This document shows positions 34,389 through 44,150 of a stretch of DNA of 58,494 nt, piece by piece. A model generated the notes under the pieces. It was given only the letters and a program-made list of their open reading frames with translations. It was not told where the DNA came from and made no database searches. Every line of letters begins with the position of its first letter. The first letter of the stretch is position 1. The position numbers and the translations under genes were made by a program. The DNA is from Bacillus sp. MM2020_1 (GTDB lineage: Bacteria; Bacillota; Bacilli; Bacillales; Cytobacillaceae). Location of the stretch: positions 1 to 58,494 of the forward strand of contig JAANMP010000029.1 in NCBI GenBank assembly GCA_011250595.1, given 5' to 3'.

Positions 34389-35255
34389 CTACGCTCGTTT
34401 GAAACCCTCCCCTAACACTTCGGCAGCATCCATAACGACGACAAAGGCAGATGGGTCAAGGGATTTAACCAATTGTTTCAATTTTGTGAACTCCGACTGA
34501 TCAACAACGCACATTAGAACTGGCCGTTCATGGTCAGTAAAACCACCATATGCTGATAGTTTTGTCACACCACGGTCAATTTTATTCAAAATTCCTGCAC
34601 GAACTTCTGCTTGTTTATCCGTAATTATCATCGCCATCTTTGACCGGCCGAAGCCAACCTGTATCAGATCAATCGTTTTGCTTGTTACATATAGGGCAAT
34701 CAATGCATACAAACCCTTTTCAATATCAAACACGATTGCAGCAGCGAGCACGATTAAGCCATCGATCATGACAACGCATCGACCGAGAGTAAAGCCTGTA
34801 TATTTATTAATAATCTGTGCCGCAAGGTCGGTTCCGCCCGTTGATGCCCTCCCCCTAAATACAATGCCCAGACCAAGCCCTACACCAATTCCCCCGAACA
34901 AAGCTCCGAGCAGCGCATCATTTGTCCAAGGCTCTAAATCTTTTGTTAAAAAAACAATGAATGGTAAAAAAATAGTGCCCGCAAGTGTTTTGACGCCAAA
35001 TTGCTTTCCTAAAAACAGCACACCAGCAATAAACAAGGGGATATTAAAGGCCCACTGCACATAAGCTGGTTCCCAGCCCAACACCGTTTTAGTAATCGTA
35101 CTGATACCGCTGACTCCTCCTGAAGCCACTTGATTTGGCAGTAAAAACACATTAAACGTCAGACCAATAATCGCCGCACCAATCAGTACAAGTAGATAAT
35201 CTATCGCGATTCTCATTTTAGGATTGGATTGTGTAAGATTACTTAATATATTCAT
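34389..35255 (-). CDS. YitT-family membrane protein (YvjA-like)
   Basis: A 288-residue protein with about five helices and a C-terminal cytoplasmic DUF2179 domain (MAMIITDKQAEVRAGILNKIDRGVTKL...). The N-terminal FLLPNQVASGGVSGIST and FRGRASTGGTDLAAQII are family marks. It corresponds in position to yvjA of B. subtilis, between cccB and prfB. Function unknown. ATG at 35255 has GAGGAG upstream. Confidence 0.83.
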   Translation of the reverse strand: MNILSNLTQSNPKMRIAIDYLLVLIGAAIIGLTFNVFLLPNQVASGGVSGISTITKTVLGWEPAYVQWAFNIPLFIAGVLFLGKQFGVKTLAGTIFLPFIVFLTKDLEPWTNDALLGALFGGIGVGLGLGIVFRGRASTGGTDLAAQIINKYTGFTLGRCVVMIDGLIVLAAAIVFDIEKGLYALIALYVTSKTIDLIQVGFGRSKMAMIITDKQAEVRAGILNKIDRGVTKLSAYGGFTDHERPVLMCVVDQSEFTKLKQLVKSLDPSAFVVVMDAAEVLGEGFKRA

Positions 35256-35412
35256 AAATGCTATTCTCCTCAAAATTCTTTCTTCTAACCGAAAGAGTAT
35301 AGCATGGGCAAATTTTGGTGTAAATGGCAGTAAATTGACGTGTTAAAGGGTTGAATTTTTATTTTTATTAGCATTTGTCTTTCACGGTGTTTTCATTAAT
35401 ACATCCCAATAG

Positions 35413-35447
35413 AAAAGCCTTTGCCGAAAAGGTCGACAAAGGCTTTT
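35413..35447 (-). terminator. Terminator of prfB
   Basis: AAAAGCCTTTG (35413-35423) pairs with CAAAGGCTTTT (35437-35447). The minus-strand tail is TCTATT. Confidence 0.75.
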
Positions 35448-35481
35448 AAACATCTATTTCATTTTATTCAAAATGTCCTGG

Positions 35482-36583
35482 TTACGAAATCCTTGACCTT
35501 AGATAGGCATCAATAAACTGGTCCAAATCCCCGTCCATTACCGCTTGAACATTGCCGCTTTCTGCACTAGTCCGGTGGTCTTTTACCATCGAATAGGGAT
35601 GGAAGACGTACGAACGAATTTGACTGCCCCAGCCAATTTCCTTCTGTTCGCCGCGAATTTCCAGCAACTCTTGTTCTTTGCGTTCAATTTCTAGTTGATA
35701 CAGCTTGGATTTTAGCATTTTCAGCGCTGCCTCGCGGTTTTTAATTTGCGAACGTTCCGCTTGGCATGTGACCACCACGCCAGTTGGAAGGTGGGTAATC
35801 CGGATGGCTGAATCGGTGGTGTTAATATGCTGCCCGCCCGCTCCGGTCGCACGGTAGGTATCAATTTTTAAATCCTCGGTCCGAACTTCTATTTGAATGT
35901 CGTCATTGAGTTCAGGTATGACTTCACAGGAAACAAATGACGTATGGCGGCGGCCTGAGGAATCAAAGGGAGAAATCCTGACCAAGCGGTGCACCCCTTT
36001 TTCAGCTTTCAAGTAACCATAGGCATTATGACCTTTGATTGCAAGCGTCACACTCTTAATCCCTGCTTCATCACCAGGCAGATAATCGAGCGTTTCGACC
36101 TTAAAGCCCTTTTTCTCAGCCCAGCGAGTATACATCCGCAAAAGCATCGAGCCCCAGTCCTGTGATTCCGTTCCGCCGGCACCTGGGTGAAGCTCCAAAA
36201 TTGCATTATTTTTATCATACTCTTCACTCAAGAGAAGCTGCAGCTCATATTGGCTCAAGCGCCCTGTTAACTGCCCGAGCTCTTCTTCCAGCTCCGCACG
36301 CAATTCGTCGTCATTCTCTTCTTTCACCAGTTCATAGGTTAATTCCAGATTTTCAAAGCTCTCGTTCAGTTCATAAAATTCATTGACCTGATCCTTCAGG
36401 CCATTTGCTTCACTAATGACGGTCTGAGCGGCTTGCTGATCATTCCAAAAATCAGGATGAAGCATCTCATCATCTAGTTGAGCAATTCTCGCTTCCTTAT
36501 TTTCAAGGTCAAAGAGACCCCCTAAAGTCCGCTAATTTCTTAGCTGAATTTTCAAGTTCATGTCGTATTTCTGCTAATTCCAT
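35482..36583 (-). CDS. prfB: Peptide chain release factor 2, with programmed +1 frameshift
   Basis: RF2 recognises UAA and UGA. The gene starts at ATG 36583 (AGAGGTGA upstream), runs 24 codons to a UGA at 36511-36509, and continues in the +1 frame from GAC at 36510, giving 366 residues, the usual Bacillus length. The ORF read alone from 36465 lacks about 39 N-terminal residues. The catalytic GGQ motif (GAGGQHIN) and the anticodon-like domain are intact. Frameshifting lets RF2 regulate its own level. In Bacillus the gene normally follows secA; here secA is 12 kb away and inverted. Confidence 0.95.
36508..36526 (-). other. prfB programmed frameshift site
   Basis: On the minus strand the site reads AGGGGGTCTCTTTGAC: an SD-like AGGGGG, a three-base spacer, the slippery CTT and the UGA stop. 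This matches the canonical RF2 shift signal apart from the spacer base identity. Confidence 0.95.
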
Positions 36584-36937
36584 TTCCTTCACCTCTATAA
36601 AAATTGAAAATATGTCCTGTAATGTAATTTATTCCGAAATCACTTGTCAGTTCCTTAACCATTATAGCTTGATTACCCTATAAAATTCAAAGATTGACCT
36701 AAAAGTGCACAAACCTGGTTCACAAAGCAAATAATTGACAATTTCTAATAATTTTACCCAAAAGATAGTTCAAGCAAAGTTCATGAGTATTTTTACATTT
36801 CTAGCTGTCAAAAATGGTACTATTAACTAAGAGTAAGGTGGATGAAACAACTTTTTAAACAGTTACTTTATACATACGTCTAAGAACGAATAGTATTTTG
36901 AATATAAAAGATTGGATCTTAAAAGGGGATGAGCGAG

Positions 36938-38893
36938 TTGGAGAAAATAAACCGGAATGGTCCTTGTCCATGCGGAAGTGGGAAAAAGTATAAAAAGTGC
37001 TGCGGGGCAAATGAGGCTGTATCCATCACCAATCTAATTGATAGTGAAATCGACGGCCTGCAAAAGCATATCCTTCATTTCGCTTTCTATCACTTTGGGC
37101 AAGAAATACAAGAGGATTTCGAAGACCTGGAAGAAATCATTCAAGTCGATACGGATCAAGAACGGGAATTTTATGAATTTATTCATGCGATTTGGTTTAT
37201 TCTTTTTGAAGGTTTAGATGATGGAGAAACGATTATCGAAAAGTTTATTGCTGCGGAAACAGGGAAAATTAAACGACCTAAACTGAGAAAAGTTTTACAA
37301 ACATGGACGGAAGCACGAACAATTGCGGGAAAAGTCCTTGCCGTTGATAACAATAAAGTTACCGTCGCGGACGGGTTTACCTCTGAAGAATTGGAAGCAA
37401 TTATTGCAAATGTCCCTATTACAGTAGAAGCAGGTTCCTTCTTCGTGGGAATCTTGGTTCCATATGAGCAAAATTATGTCTTCTTTCCCTCTCCATTTGA
37501 CTTACCTGACCTAAAACCCGAAGATGCCTTTACCTATATTGAGGCTAGCAGTTTAGAGGCAGATTACGACTCAGCGCAGGAATATTTGACTGACTTCTTC
37601 TTGGAGGTGTTGAGTGAACTTCCGATGGTCGGCAATTTGTTGGAAATCGATGAAATGGATTGGCCAGCCCCCATCTATAAAGAAGTGGCCAATACCTTTA
37701 AGGAATCAATGGAATCAATTGATGTTCCAGCTCCCATCGTCGACACAGGTGTAATTCTCTGGCTGAGTTTTTGCCAGAAAAAGCAAAAGCGAATCCAAAA
37801 TCCAAAACTTTATGTGGCCGCCCTCCACTATTTAGTGTCAACAATTGCACCGTTAGAAAAAACGTATACGCAAAAGGAGCTCGCCAAGCAGTACGGAGTT
37901 TCAACAGGTTCCGTTTCCTCGATATTTACGGAGTTGGAAACGGTATTACATCAGGAAATTGCTGAGTTGATTGGAATGGTTTATGGGTTTGATGAAGCAC
38001 CGGTCTCGCCGCCTACTGAAATGGCCCCTGTTATTGAGTTTCCTAGAAAAGGTGATCTCTCAGTTGTAGAAACCGGTAAACCTGAGGGCATGCAGGATTC
38101 GAACGTTCAAACACTTACAGTTGTTGAAACGCCCACTAAAAAAGCAAAAAGCCCTGTTCGGAAAGTATCAAGACGGGATGAAGAGCGTGCTAGAAATTTG
38201 ATCTATGATGCCTATCAATCGGACGGTCAGCAGCGATATAAGCTAGCAGAAGAAGCCGTAAAGCTGAATCCTAATTGTTCGGATGCTTATGTCATCCTTG
38301 CTGAAAAAACAAAAAGCCTTGAGGAAGCCATCCTGCTCTATGAGAAAGGCATCCAGGCGGGGAAACGTGAACTTGGCAAAGCCTTTTTCGAGGAAAACAA
38401 AGGCTACTTCTGGGGATTAACTGAAACTAGACCGTTCATGCGGGCGAAACTTCATTACGCCGAGGCCTTGTCACTGATTGGGAAAAAAACGGAAGCCATC
38501 CGCCAATTTGAAGAGTTGCTAGAACTAAATCCAATGGATAACCAAGGCGTGCGTTACTCGCTGTTTGTGGCCTACATCGATGCAGGGAACTACAAGAAAG
38601 CTGAAGACTTGCTCCAACAATATGAAGAGGAGTCAGCACAAGCAATATATAATCAGTTGTTGCTCGAGATCCTTGAAAGAGGCTTCACGGCACAGGCATC
38701 CAAACTTCTAAAGGAAGCAAAAAAGGTAAATAAGTATGTGATTACCTACTTAACAGGCAAAAAACGCCTGCCCGCCTATCCACCAGACTACTACGGCTTT
38801 GGTGATGAAAACGAAGCAATTGTCTATGCAGATATGCATTTGCATTTATGGACGAGGATTGATGGACTAAACGAGTGGTTGAAAGGTAAATAA
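36938..38893 (+). CDS. SEC-C motif protein with C-terminal TPR-like region
   Basis: A ~651-residue cytoplasmic protein. The N-terminus is a SEC-C zinc motif ([16 protein letters not shown]) like the C-terminal tail of SecA, the middle is a conserved acidic region with a helix-turn-helix-like stretch (YTQKELAKQYGVSTGSVSSI, about residues 307-326), and the C-terminus holds TPR-like helices (about 415-600). AAAAGGGG at 36921-36928 directly abuts an ATG at 36929, so the in-frame TTG at 36938 is the more likely start. The role is unknown; SEC-C proteins often bind ribosomes or SecB-like partners. The gene begins where Bacillus synteny around secA breaks. Confidence 0.75.
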   Translation: MEKINRNGPCPCGSGKKYKKCCGANEAVSITNLIDSEIDGLQKHILHFAFYHFGQEIQEDFEDLEEIIQVDTDQEREFYEFIHAIWFILFEGLDDGETIIEKFIAAETGKIKRPKLRKVLQTWTEARTIAGKVLAVDNNKVTVADGFTSEELEAIIANVPITVEAGSFFVGILVPYEQNYVFFPSPFDLPDLKPEDAFTYIEASSLEADYDSAQEYLTDFFLEVLSELPMVGNLLEIDEMDWPAPIYKEVANTFKESMESIDVPAPIVDTGVILWLSFCQKKQKRIQNPKLYVAALHYLVSTIAPLEKTYTQKELAKQYGVSTGSVSSIFTELETVLHQEIAELIGMVYGFDEAPVSPPTEMAPVIEFPRKGDLSVVETGKPEGMQDSNVQTLTVVETPTKKAKSPVRKVSRRDEERARNLIYDAYQSDGQQRYKLAEEAVKLNPNCSDAYVILAEKTKSLEEAILLYEKGIQAGKRELGKAFFEENKGYFWGLTETRPFMRAKLHYAEALSLIGKKTEAIRQFEELLELNPMDNQGVRYSLFVAYIDAGNYKKAEDLLQQYEEESAQAIYNQLLLEILERGFTAQASKLLKEAKKVNKYVITYLTGKKRLPAYPPDYYGFGDENEAIVYADMHLHLWTRIDGLNEWLKGK

Positions 38894-38900
38894 ATCTGGT

Positions 38901-38940
38901 GCCAACGGTAACTGCTTTTGAGTTACCGTTGGCTTTTTTT
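38901..38940 (+). terminator. Terminator of the SEC-C gene
   Basis: A perfect 13-bp stem (GCCAACGGTAACT and complement, loop GCTTTTG) followed by T7. Confidence 0.93.
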
Positions 38941-39065
38941 AATGGGAACGAAAGCAGTTCCTCAAGGCATATTGTTCCTTAAAGATTCACAAGACCTAAG
39001 AAATTACTAATTGTCCTCAAGATATAATTGGAAACAGGTATTCTATTTGAAGGGATGACTGTTTA

Positions 39066-39584
39066 ATGAAAAAATGGGCTATTATCTTTGTCTTAATTCT
39101 AGTCGGGGTAGGTATTTTCTCCATAAAGTATTACACAACACTATTAGATTCAAAGGATTCAGCGATAATTATCAATAAACACTATTCATTTAAGGAGGAT
39201 TTTCAGGATAAACAAAAATTAGTTCAGGCGGTTGATCATATTTTTATTGGCGAGGTCATTCGGGAAGTTGGGGATGAAAAAAATGCAGGAAATCCTAACA
39301 CCCAATTTTTAGTACGGATTACACAGAATATAAAAGGTACCCTACTCGGCGATATTACGGTTAATCAAAACGGAGGATATTATAAGGAGAACGGTAAATT
39401 ATATCTCCTCTCGTATGAAAAGACCCCTTTGCTTAAAAAGGATAAAATGTACCTTTTCTACCTCACTAAAACGAACAAGGGTTATTTTGAAATGATGCCG
39501 AAATACGGCAGTGTGCTTCTCAATAATGAAGAGGAAAAGTTGAAGCAGATTGATTCCATTAGAAAAATAATGGGTGAAAAATAA
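39066..39584 (+). CDS. Hypothetical membrane-anchored extracytoplasmic protein
   Basis: A 172-residue protein with an N-terminal signal anchor (residues 4-20) and a soluble, lysine-rich outside domain with a beta-rich core (HIFIGEVIREVG ... FLVRITQNIKGTLLGDITVNQNGGY). No lipobox or catalytic motif is visible. The pattern resembles uncharacterised Bacillus surface proteins, but I cannot name a family. It lies between the SEC-C gene and the 8-heme cytochrome and has its own terminator. Confidence 0.65.
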   Translation: MKKWAIIFVLILVGVGIFSIKYYTTLLDSKDSAIIINKHYSFKEDFQDKQKLVQAVDHIFIGEVIREVGDEKNAGNPNTQFLVRITQNIKGTLLGDITVNQNGGYYKENGKLYLLSYEKTPLLKKDKMYLFYLTKTNKGYFEMMPKYGSVLLNNEEEKLKQIDSIRKIMGEK

Positions 39585-39626
39585 AAGCAAAAACGAGAGG
39601 GCACATCCCCTCTCGTTTTTGCTTTT
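39584..39626 (+). terminator. Terminator of the anchored protein gene
   Basis: An 18-bp arm pair containing AGCAAAAACGAGAGG and its complement, ending in TTTT. Confidence 0.9.
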
Positions 39627-39847
39627 AATAAGGCTAGTAGCTGAATAATGATATATGTAATAAAAATTCGTCTCATTTGTTTTCTCATTTATTATTGTCA
39701 TAGTTTAATAGGAGAATAGGTTAGCTGTACGTCGGAATATTTCTTCTAATTAATGAAAAAAGTTATCCTAATTAATATTATTCTCATATTGAAAATTAGT
39801 TTATAAAACAGAAAACGACGATTTATTTAACAAAATGTGAACTTGAT

Positions 39848-39884
39848 GTACAAAAAAATCGAGAGAAAAACTCCTCTCGATTTT
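39848..39884 (-). terminator. Terminator of the 8-heme cytochrome gene
   Basis: AAAATCGAGAG/CTCTCGATTTT stem (39855-39865, 39874-39884) followed on the minus strand by T tract. Confidence 0.88.
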
Positions 39885-39889
39885 AATTA

Positions 39890-42091
39890 TTATTGTGTTG
39901 GTACTATCCCTTTTTTAGGGGCATGTGAGGCACTTAAAGCTTTTTCAACTTCTGTATCTCCTCTTCCATGACAGTAAGAGCAGGCCTTTCCAGGATAATC
40001 CGTATGTTCTGTACGAGTGTCATCGTATTTCTGTCCCGTAACCCCATAAATAGCTGTTGTCCCATTATGACAAGCTAGACAGAATTCTCGTTCCTTGGAA
40101 TCAGTTAATATAGTAAAATTGCGCTCATTTGAACCAATTTGGACTTTCACAGATTTACGATCTGTATCTCCAGCATTAAAGGTCTTAACATCCTCGTGCC
40201 CTAGAGATTCTTTAAGGTTTTTTATATTAGCAGATCCATGTGTATCATGACACTCCGCACATGGAATGTGCCCGGCAAGAGGGCTTCCATCTTGTGCCTT
40301 AATAATATGACCGGAGAATTGCTTCTCTTCTAAAGATATCTCCCTATTAGAGTAGGATAATCCAGAATTACTTGTTTCGTATTCCTTCTTGGTTTCTTCC
40401 GTCAAATTATTGTAAAAGCTTGCGATATCAGCAATTCCATTATTTTTATTTTTGGTATTCAAATTATGGCATCGCAGACAGAGATCATAATCCTCATAGA
40501 TTCCGATTGCACTTATATTTTTTTTATATTGGAAAACACGATACTCTACGTCTACGTCAGGTTTGGCTACTAGTGCACTAAGACCCGATTCATGGCAGGA
40601 CTCACATAGTTGTTCTTTGCTGCTTACCTTTCCGACGGGCTTGTTGTCCTTTTGAATATCAGGAGCATGCGTATAAACAATATGATCCTGTGTTAAATTT
40701 GGATTATCATCTGTCCGCTCTGTATGTGGATTGTGGCAGCTTGAACAGGAACTGCCGCTCGGTTTCCCAGAAATATCGATGGCCGCAGAATGCTTGTGCG
40801 TGGCTTGGCTATTTTCGGGCAGAGGTGCAACTGTTCCATCATGACAGGCCATGCAATAATTATCGACAGATAGTTCAGCATTAGCACTTCCACTGTTTTT
40901 TTTCTGATCCAATAGGTTTGGATTACTTGCCTCATGTGCACTATGGCAATTGGCACATACATTCACATTATTTGCATAAACGGCATGAGGACTTTCCCGG
41001 TGAATATTTTGTCCATTATAGGATATTCCATAGAGTTCCTGTCCACTCTCTACATCTTTAATTGGTGGAGCACTTTCCGTCGTAAATGACCAAAACCGAG
41101 GAAATGCGCTGTTACCGGCAGAATCAATAACTCCCAACGGGCTAATAAAAACATTATATTTTGTACTCAATGATAAGGGTCTTACGGTTGGTATAAATGA
41201 AATTTCATTTGTGTCCTTGTCATATTGGATATCACCTGAAACATTTTTACCGTTACTGGTAACTCTAATACTCTTGTCAATTTCTGATTCCTTTAAAGCA
41301 TTGGCATCGGAAACCTTAAATTTTATTTCCGTACTTATTGAAACATGTGTCATATCCTCTGTGTAAGTAGGAACAATGCTGTTCATTAATATATTCGGAC
41401 GTAATGTATCTAATGTAAAAGTAATACGTTGTGGTGTTCCCTCATTTCCTGCACTATCTATCGCTCTTGCAGAAACGGTTTGAGTGCCTTCTGGCATCTG
41501 CGAATTAGTATAAATCCATTTCCCATTACTATCTTGGGGGACGGTTACCCATGTTCCAGTAGTGGCGTCGCAGCTACCCATACAAATTTGCACAGTTGAA
41601 TCTGATTCAGTAGCTAACTCAATCGAACGAGATTTGGAAAAAGCACCCTCAACTAAATTCACAAATGTAATGTCGGGCGGTGTAAGATCAATTGTAAGAC
41701 TATTTATTGTCGCGGAGGCAACAGTTATTCCTTGATCATCAACAAGCTTAGCTTCAATATTATGTGTACCTTCTGGTAAAATAACATCCGGAATACTCCA
41801 GCTATTTCCGGTTACTTCATAAGCCGTTCCTATTGGTTCAGATCCATTAAACAGGTTGACTTTCATACCTAGAGTATAATTTTCAACTGTACCCGAAATG
41901 GTTACACTACCTGTATTTAAATATTCATCAGATGCAGGTGATGCTATCGTTACCTTCGGTTCAGTTCCAGTCCCTTCAGCTTTTACAACGGATATTTCCG
42001 ATATTTGATAGGATCCAAATATTTGAATACATAAAACAAGTAAGACTAGTACTAGCAACCTTGTTTTATGCAGGAGTCCACTTTTTCTCAT
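39890..42091 (-). CDS. Secreted 8-heme cytochrome c with Ig-like N-terminal domains
   Basis: A 733-residue exported protein. Signal peptide ends near VKA (residue 38). Residues 45-230 hold two Ig-like adhesion-type domains, 230-340 a Big_5-like domain (IDKSIRVTSN ... SPLGVIDSAGN ... FWSFTT). The C-terminal half has eight CxxCH heme sites at residues about 379, 413, 449, 496, 538, 611, 671 and 704, several of the doubled type (CxxCHxxH). No lipobox or LPXTG is seen. Heme plus Ig-like domains suggest an extracellular cytochrome that sits in or on the wall and reaches solid or cellular electron acceptors (inference). It has its own ribosome binding site (GAGGGGTG) and terminator. Confidence 0.88.
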   Translation of the reverse strand: MRKSGLLHKTRLLVLVLLVLCIQIFGSYQISEISVVKAEGTGTEPKVTIASPASDEYLNTGSVTISGTVENYTLGMKVNLFNGSEPIGTAYEVTGNSWSIPDVILPEGTHNIEAKLVDDQGITVASATINSLTIDLTPPDITFVNLVEGAFSKSRSIELATESDSTVQICMGSCDATTGTWVTVPQDSNGKWIYTNSQMPEGTQTVSARAIDSAGNEGTPQRITFTLDTLRPNILMNSIVPTYTEDMTHVSISTEIKFKVSDANALKESEIDKSIRVTSNGKNVSGDIQYDKDTNEISFIPTVRPLSLSTKYNVFISPLGVIDSAGNSAFPRFWSFTTESAPPIKDVESGQELYGISYNGQNIHRESPHAVYANNVNVCANCHSAHEASNPNLLDQKKNSGSANAELSVDNYCMACHDGTVAPLPENSQATHKHSAAIDISGKPSGSSCSSCHNPHTERTDDNPNLTQDHIVYTHAPDIQKDNKPVGKVSSKEQLCESCHESGLSALVAKPDVDVEYRVFQYKKNISAIGIYEDYDLCLRCHNLNTKNKNNGIADIASFYNNLTEETKKEYETSNSGLSYSNREISLEEKQFSGHIIKAQDGSPLAGHIPCAECHDTHGSANIKNLKESLGHEDVKTFNAGDTDRKSVKVQIGSNERNFTILTDSKEREFCLACHNGTTAIYGVTGQKYDDTRTEHTDYPGKACSYCHGRGDTEVEKALSASHAPKKGIVPTQ

Positions 42092-42332
42092 ATAGCACCC
42101 CTCGATTCTACTATTTATGCAGTGGCAAAATGTTGTTCTATATTTATTTTATTCCTAATTATATGAAGGTACTAGTGAAAGGGGATATTATTCAATAAAT
42201 ATTCATATATTGATTGTAAAAATACAGATTAATAACATAGGTATTTTCGAGGATTTTTTATCTTTTGAAAGTATATTTGTAAAGTGTGATAATTGACAAT
42301 TCAGTGACTAAAACAGTAAAATAATCGTAATT

Positions 42333-42362
42333 AAATAAGGTGCTATGCCGAAGCATAACACC
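42333..42362 (-). terminator. Terminator of the 6-heme cytochrome operon
   Basis: A 10-bp stem (GGTGTTATGC/GCATAGCACC, one G-U) with a UUCG tetraloop on the minus strand, then TTATTTAATT. The rest of the 42092-42425 gap holds the start region of the 8-heme gene and no gene. Confidence 0.85.
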
Positions 42363-42425
42363 CTATTATCCGAACATTTCATTTTGAGCTAATAATTAGT
42401 TGCTGCTAATTGTTAGCTTATTTTA

Positions 42426-43991
42426 TTAATAGCCTGTAGGCATTCCTACTGGGTGATCAGCACGACGCTCAGTATTCTTAATTGATTCAGCGTGAGAGCT
42501 GTTATGACATGCCCAACATACTGACATGTTAGTGAACTTCTTAAGAGCAGAAGAAGCGTTGTTGTCTGTCATGTAAGCTTCAGCTTCAGCAACAGTCTTA
42601 ACTGCTTCACCAGTTTTCGCCATAATAGTAGCATCTTGTAAATCAGCAATTGTACGTCCAAGAGAATCTTTCATGATATATGCATCAGTACCGTGACCAT
42701 AGTGACAGCGTACGCAAGTATAAGAGTCACTGTTTGTGCTGTGACGGTATGCAGCAGTTGCAGAATTTGCATCGCCAAAATGGGATGCTTTAGTTCCAGA
42801 AGCAGTTAGGTAATCTGTGTGACAAGCCGCACAGAATTTGGACATTTGAACCCCAACGTTTTTAACTGTTTTATCTGCATCAGTTCCTACTGTATATCCA
42901 AGGTCTTTCAATTTTTGTTCAGTGACATTTGAGAATTTAGCAAGTGGAGCACCGCTATAGTATGCACTCTGAATTACGGTATCATCTGCCTCTTTTGCCA
43001 TTTTAACAACTACAGGACGAGCTAAGAAACCTGTAGCAGCATTATTTAGTGCTGTTTTACCTGCATCAGCAGTAGAATATGCTTGAGCATGTTCGTAATC
43101 GAAGTATACACCAGCTGTTGAACCGTAAGCAGCAACAGTAGTAGCATCTTTCATGAAACGTGACCAGTAAGTTTTTCCATCAGTACGGTTGTCATATCCG
43201 TATAACCATGGAGCTTCAGATTTTGTATAAGCAGAAGCACCTTTGTTATATTGAGCAACAGTTACAACCCCAGAAGTACCATCTGTAGTACGATATAATA
43301 CAACAGCAGGAGCAGCAGCTATTTCTGCTGGAGTAGTCATAGCTGGTAAAGTATCAACTACAGGAACGTTTTCTAATTGCATACCACCTTGAGAAGCTGG
43401 CATTGAAGCAATTCCGTTTGGATTGTATTGCAATAAACGGTCAGAGTAAGATCCGTGTGGTGCGTGACAGCTAGCACAGTTGAAGTTTTCGCCCCATGCA
43501 GTACCATTAGTTTTGTCATCGCCTTCTACATCTGGATTTCCACCAGGAGCTGCTTTGATTTTCAAAGAATCGTTAGCTGTGTGCTGAGATGCACCGTGAG
43601 TACCGCCGAAAGTACCGGCACCAGTCATTGATGCAGTTTCACCGCTAGCGAATACGTTTTTAAATCCTAAAGTACCATCATGACAAGCAGTACAAGTGTT
43701 ATAAACGTCATCCGCAAATAATAACGAATCGCCTTTTGCAGTGTGTGTTTGGTGACAGCTTGCACAAGAGTTTGTGTTGTTTTGATAAGAAGTGTGAGTT
43801 TTTTGACCAGTTAAAGTCTTAACTACATCACTATTATGATCGCCAGGTAGGTCAACATTTTTACCAGTTTCGTTTGAATTGGTAATAGATGGTCCTTTTT
43901 GACCTGGAGTCATTGTTGCCGCAGATGCAGCAGCTGCAAACATGCCGAACAGCATGATCGCAAAAAGTAAGCTTAAGCTAAACTTTCTCAT
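42426..43991 (-). CDS. Secreted 6-heme cytochrome c, OmcS-like (nanowire candidate)
   Basis: A 521-residue exported protein. A Sec signal peptide ends at ASA-AT (residue 24). Six CxxCH sites start at residues 76, 100, 172, 387, 426 and 492. Their surroundings (CASCHQTH, CTACHDGT, CASCHAPHGSY, MSKFCAACHTD, CVRCHYGH, CWACHNSS) match, in order, what I recall of Geobacter OmcS (CxGCHTMH, CLNCHQ, CSSCHDPHGKY, MSEWCANCHTD, CLSCHRAH, CNKCH). OmcS also has six hemes, about 430 residues, and polymerises into conductive filaments. Here a 215-residue insert separates hemes 3 and 4. NHL and TPR genes follow on the upstream side, as in reported nanowire loci. Polymerisation is inference. It has GGGAGG before ATG. 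Confidence 0.88.
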   Translation of the reverse strand: MRKFSLSLLFAIMLFGMFAAAASAATMTPGQKGPSITNSNETGKNVDLPGDHNSDVVKTLTGQKTHTSYQNNTNSCASCHQTHTAKGDSLLFADDVYNTCTACHDGTLGFKNVFASGETASMTGAGTFGGTHGASQHTANDSLKIKAAPGGNPDVEGDDKTNGTAWGENFNCASCHAPHGSYSDRLLQYNPNGIASMPASQGGMQLENVPVVDTLPAMTTPAEIAAAPAVVLYRTTDGTSGVVTVAQYNKGASAYTKSEAPWLYGYDNRTDGKTYWSRFMKDATTVAAYGSTAGVYFDYEHAQAYSTADAGKTALNNAATGFLARPVVVKMAKEADDTVIQSAYYSGAPLAKFSNVTEQKLKDLGYTVGTDADKTVKNVGVQMSKFCAACHTDYLTASGTKASHFGDANSATAAYRHSTNSDSYTCVRCHYGHGTDAYIMKDSLGRTIADLQDATIMAKTGEAVKTVAEAEAYMTDNNASSALKKFTNMSVCWACHNSSHAESIKNTERRADHPVGMPTGY

Positions 43992-44150
43992 TCTTGAAAC
44001 CTCCCAAATTAATCTCTCTTTTTTTCTCTTTTTTTGTTTTTATATTCTAAGAGTAACCAGATACCGCTTCTCTTTTCTATACCACCCCCTTTAATGTGAA
44101 GGAATAGGTTATTAAATTATTTCATTACTGTTCTGGAAGAGTTGGAACTG

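Noticed and set aside
36162..36386. Plus-strand frames within prfB and other long antisense frames inside core genes
   Set aside because: Antisense shadows of well-supported genes.
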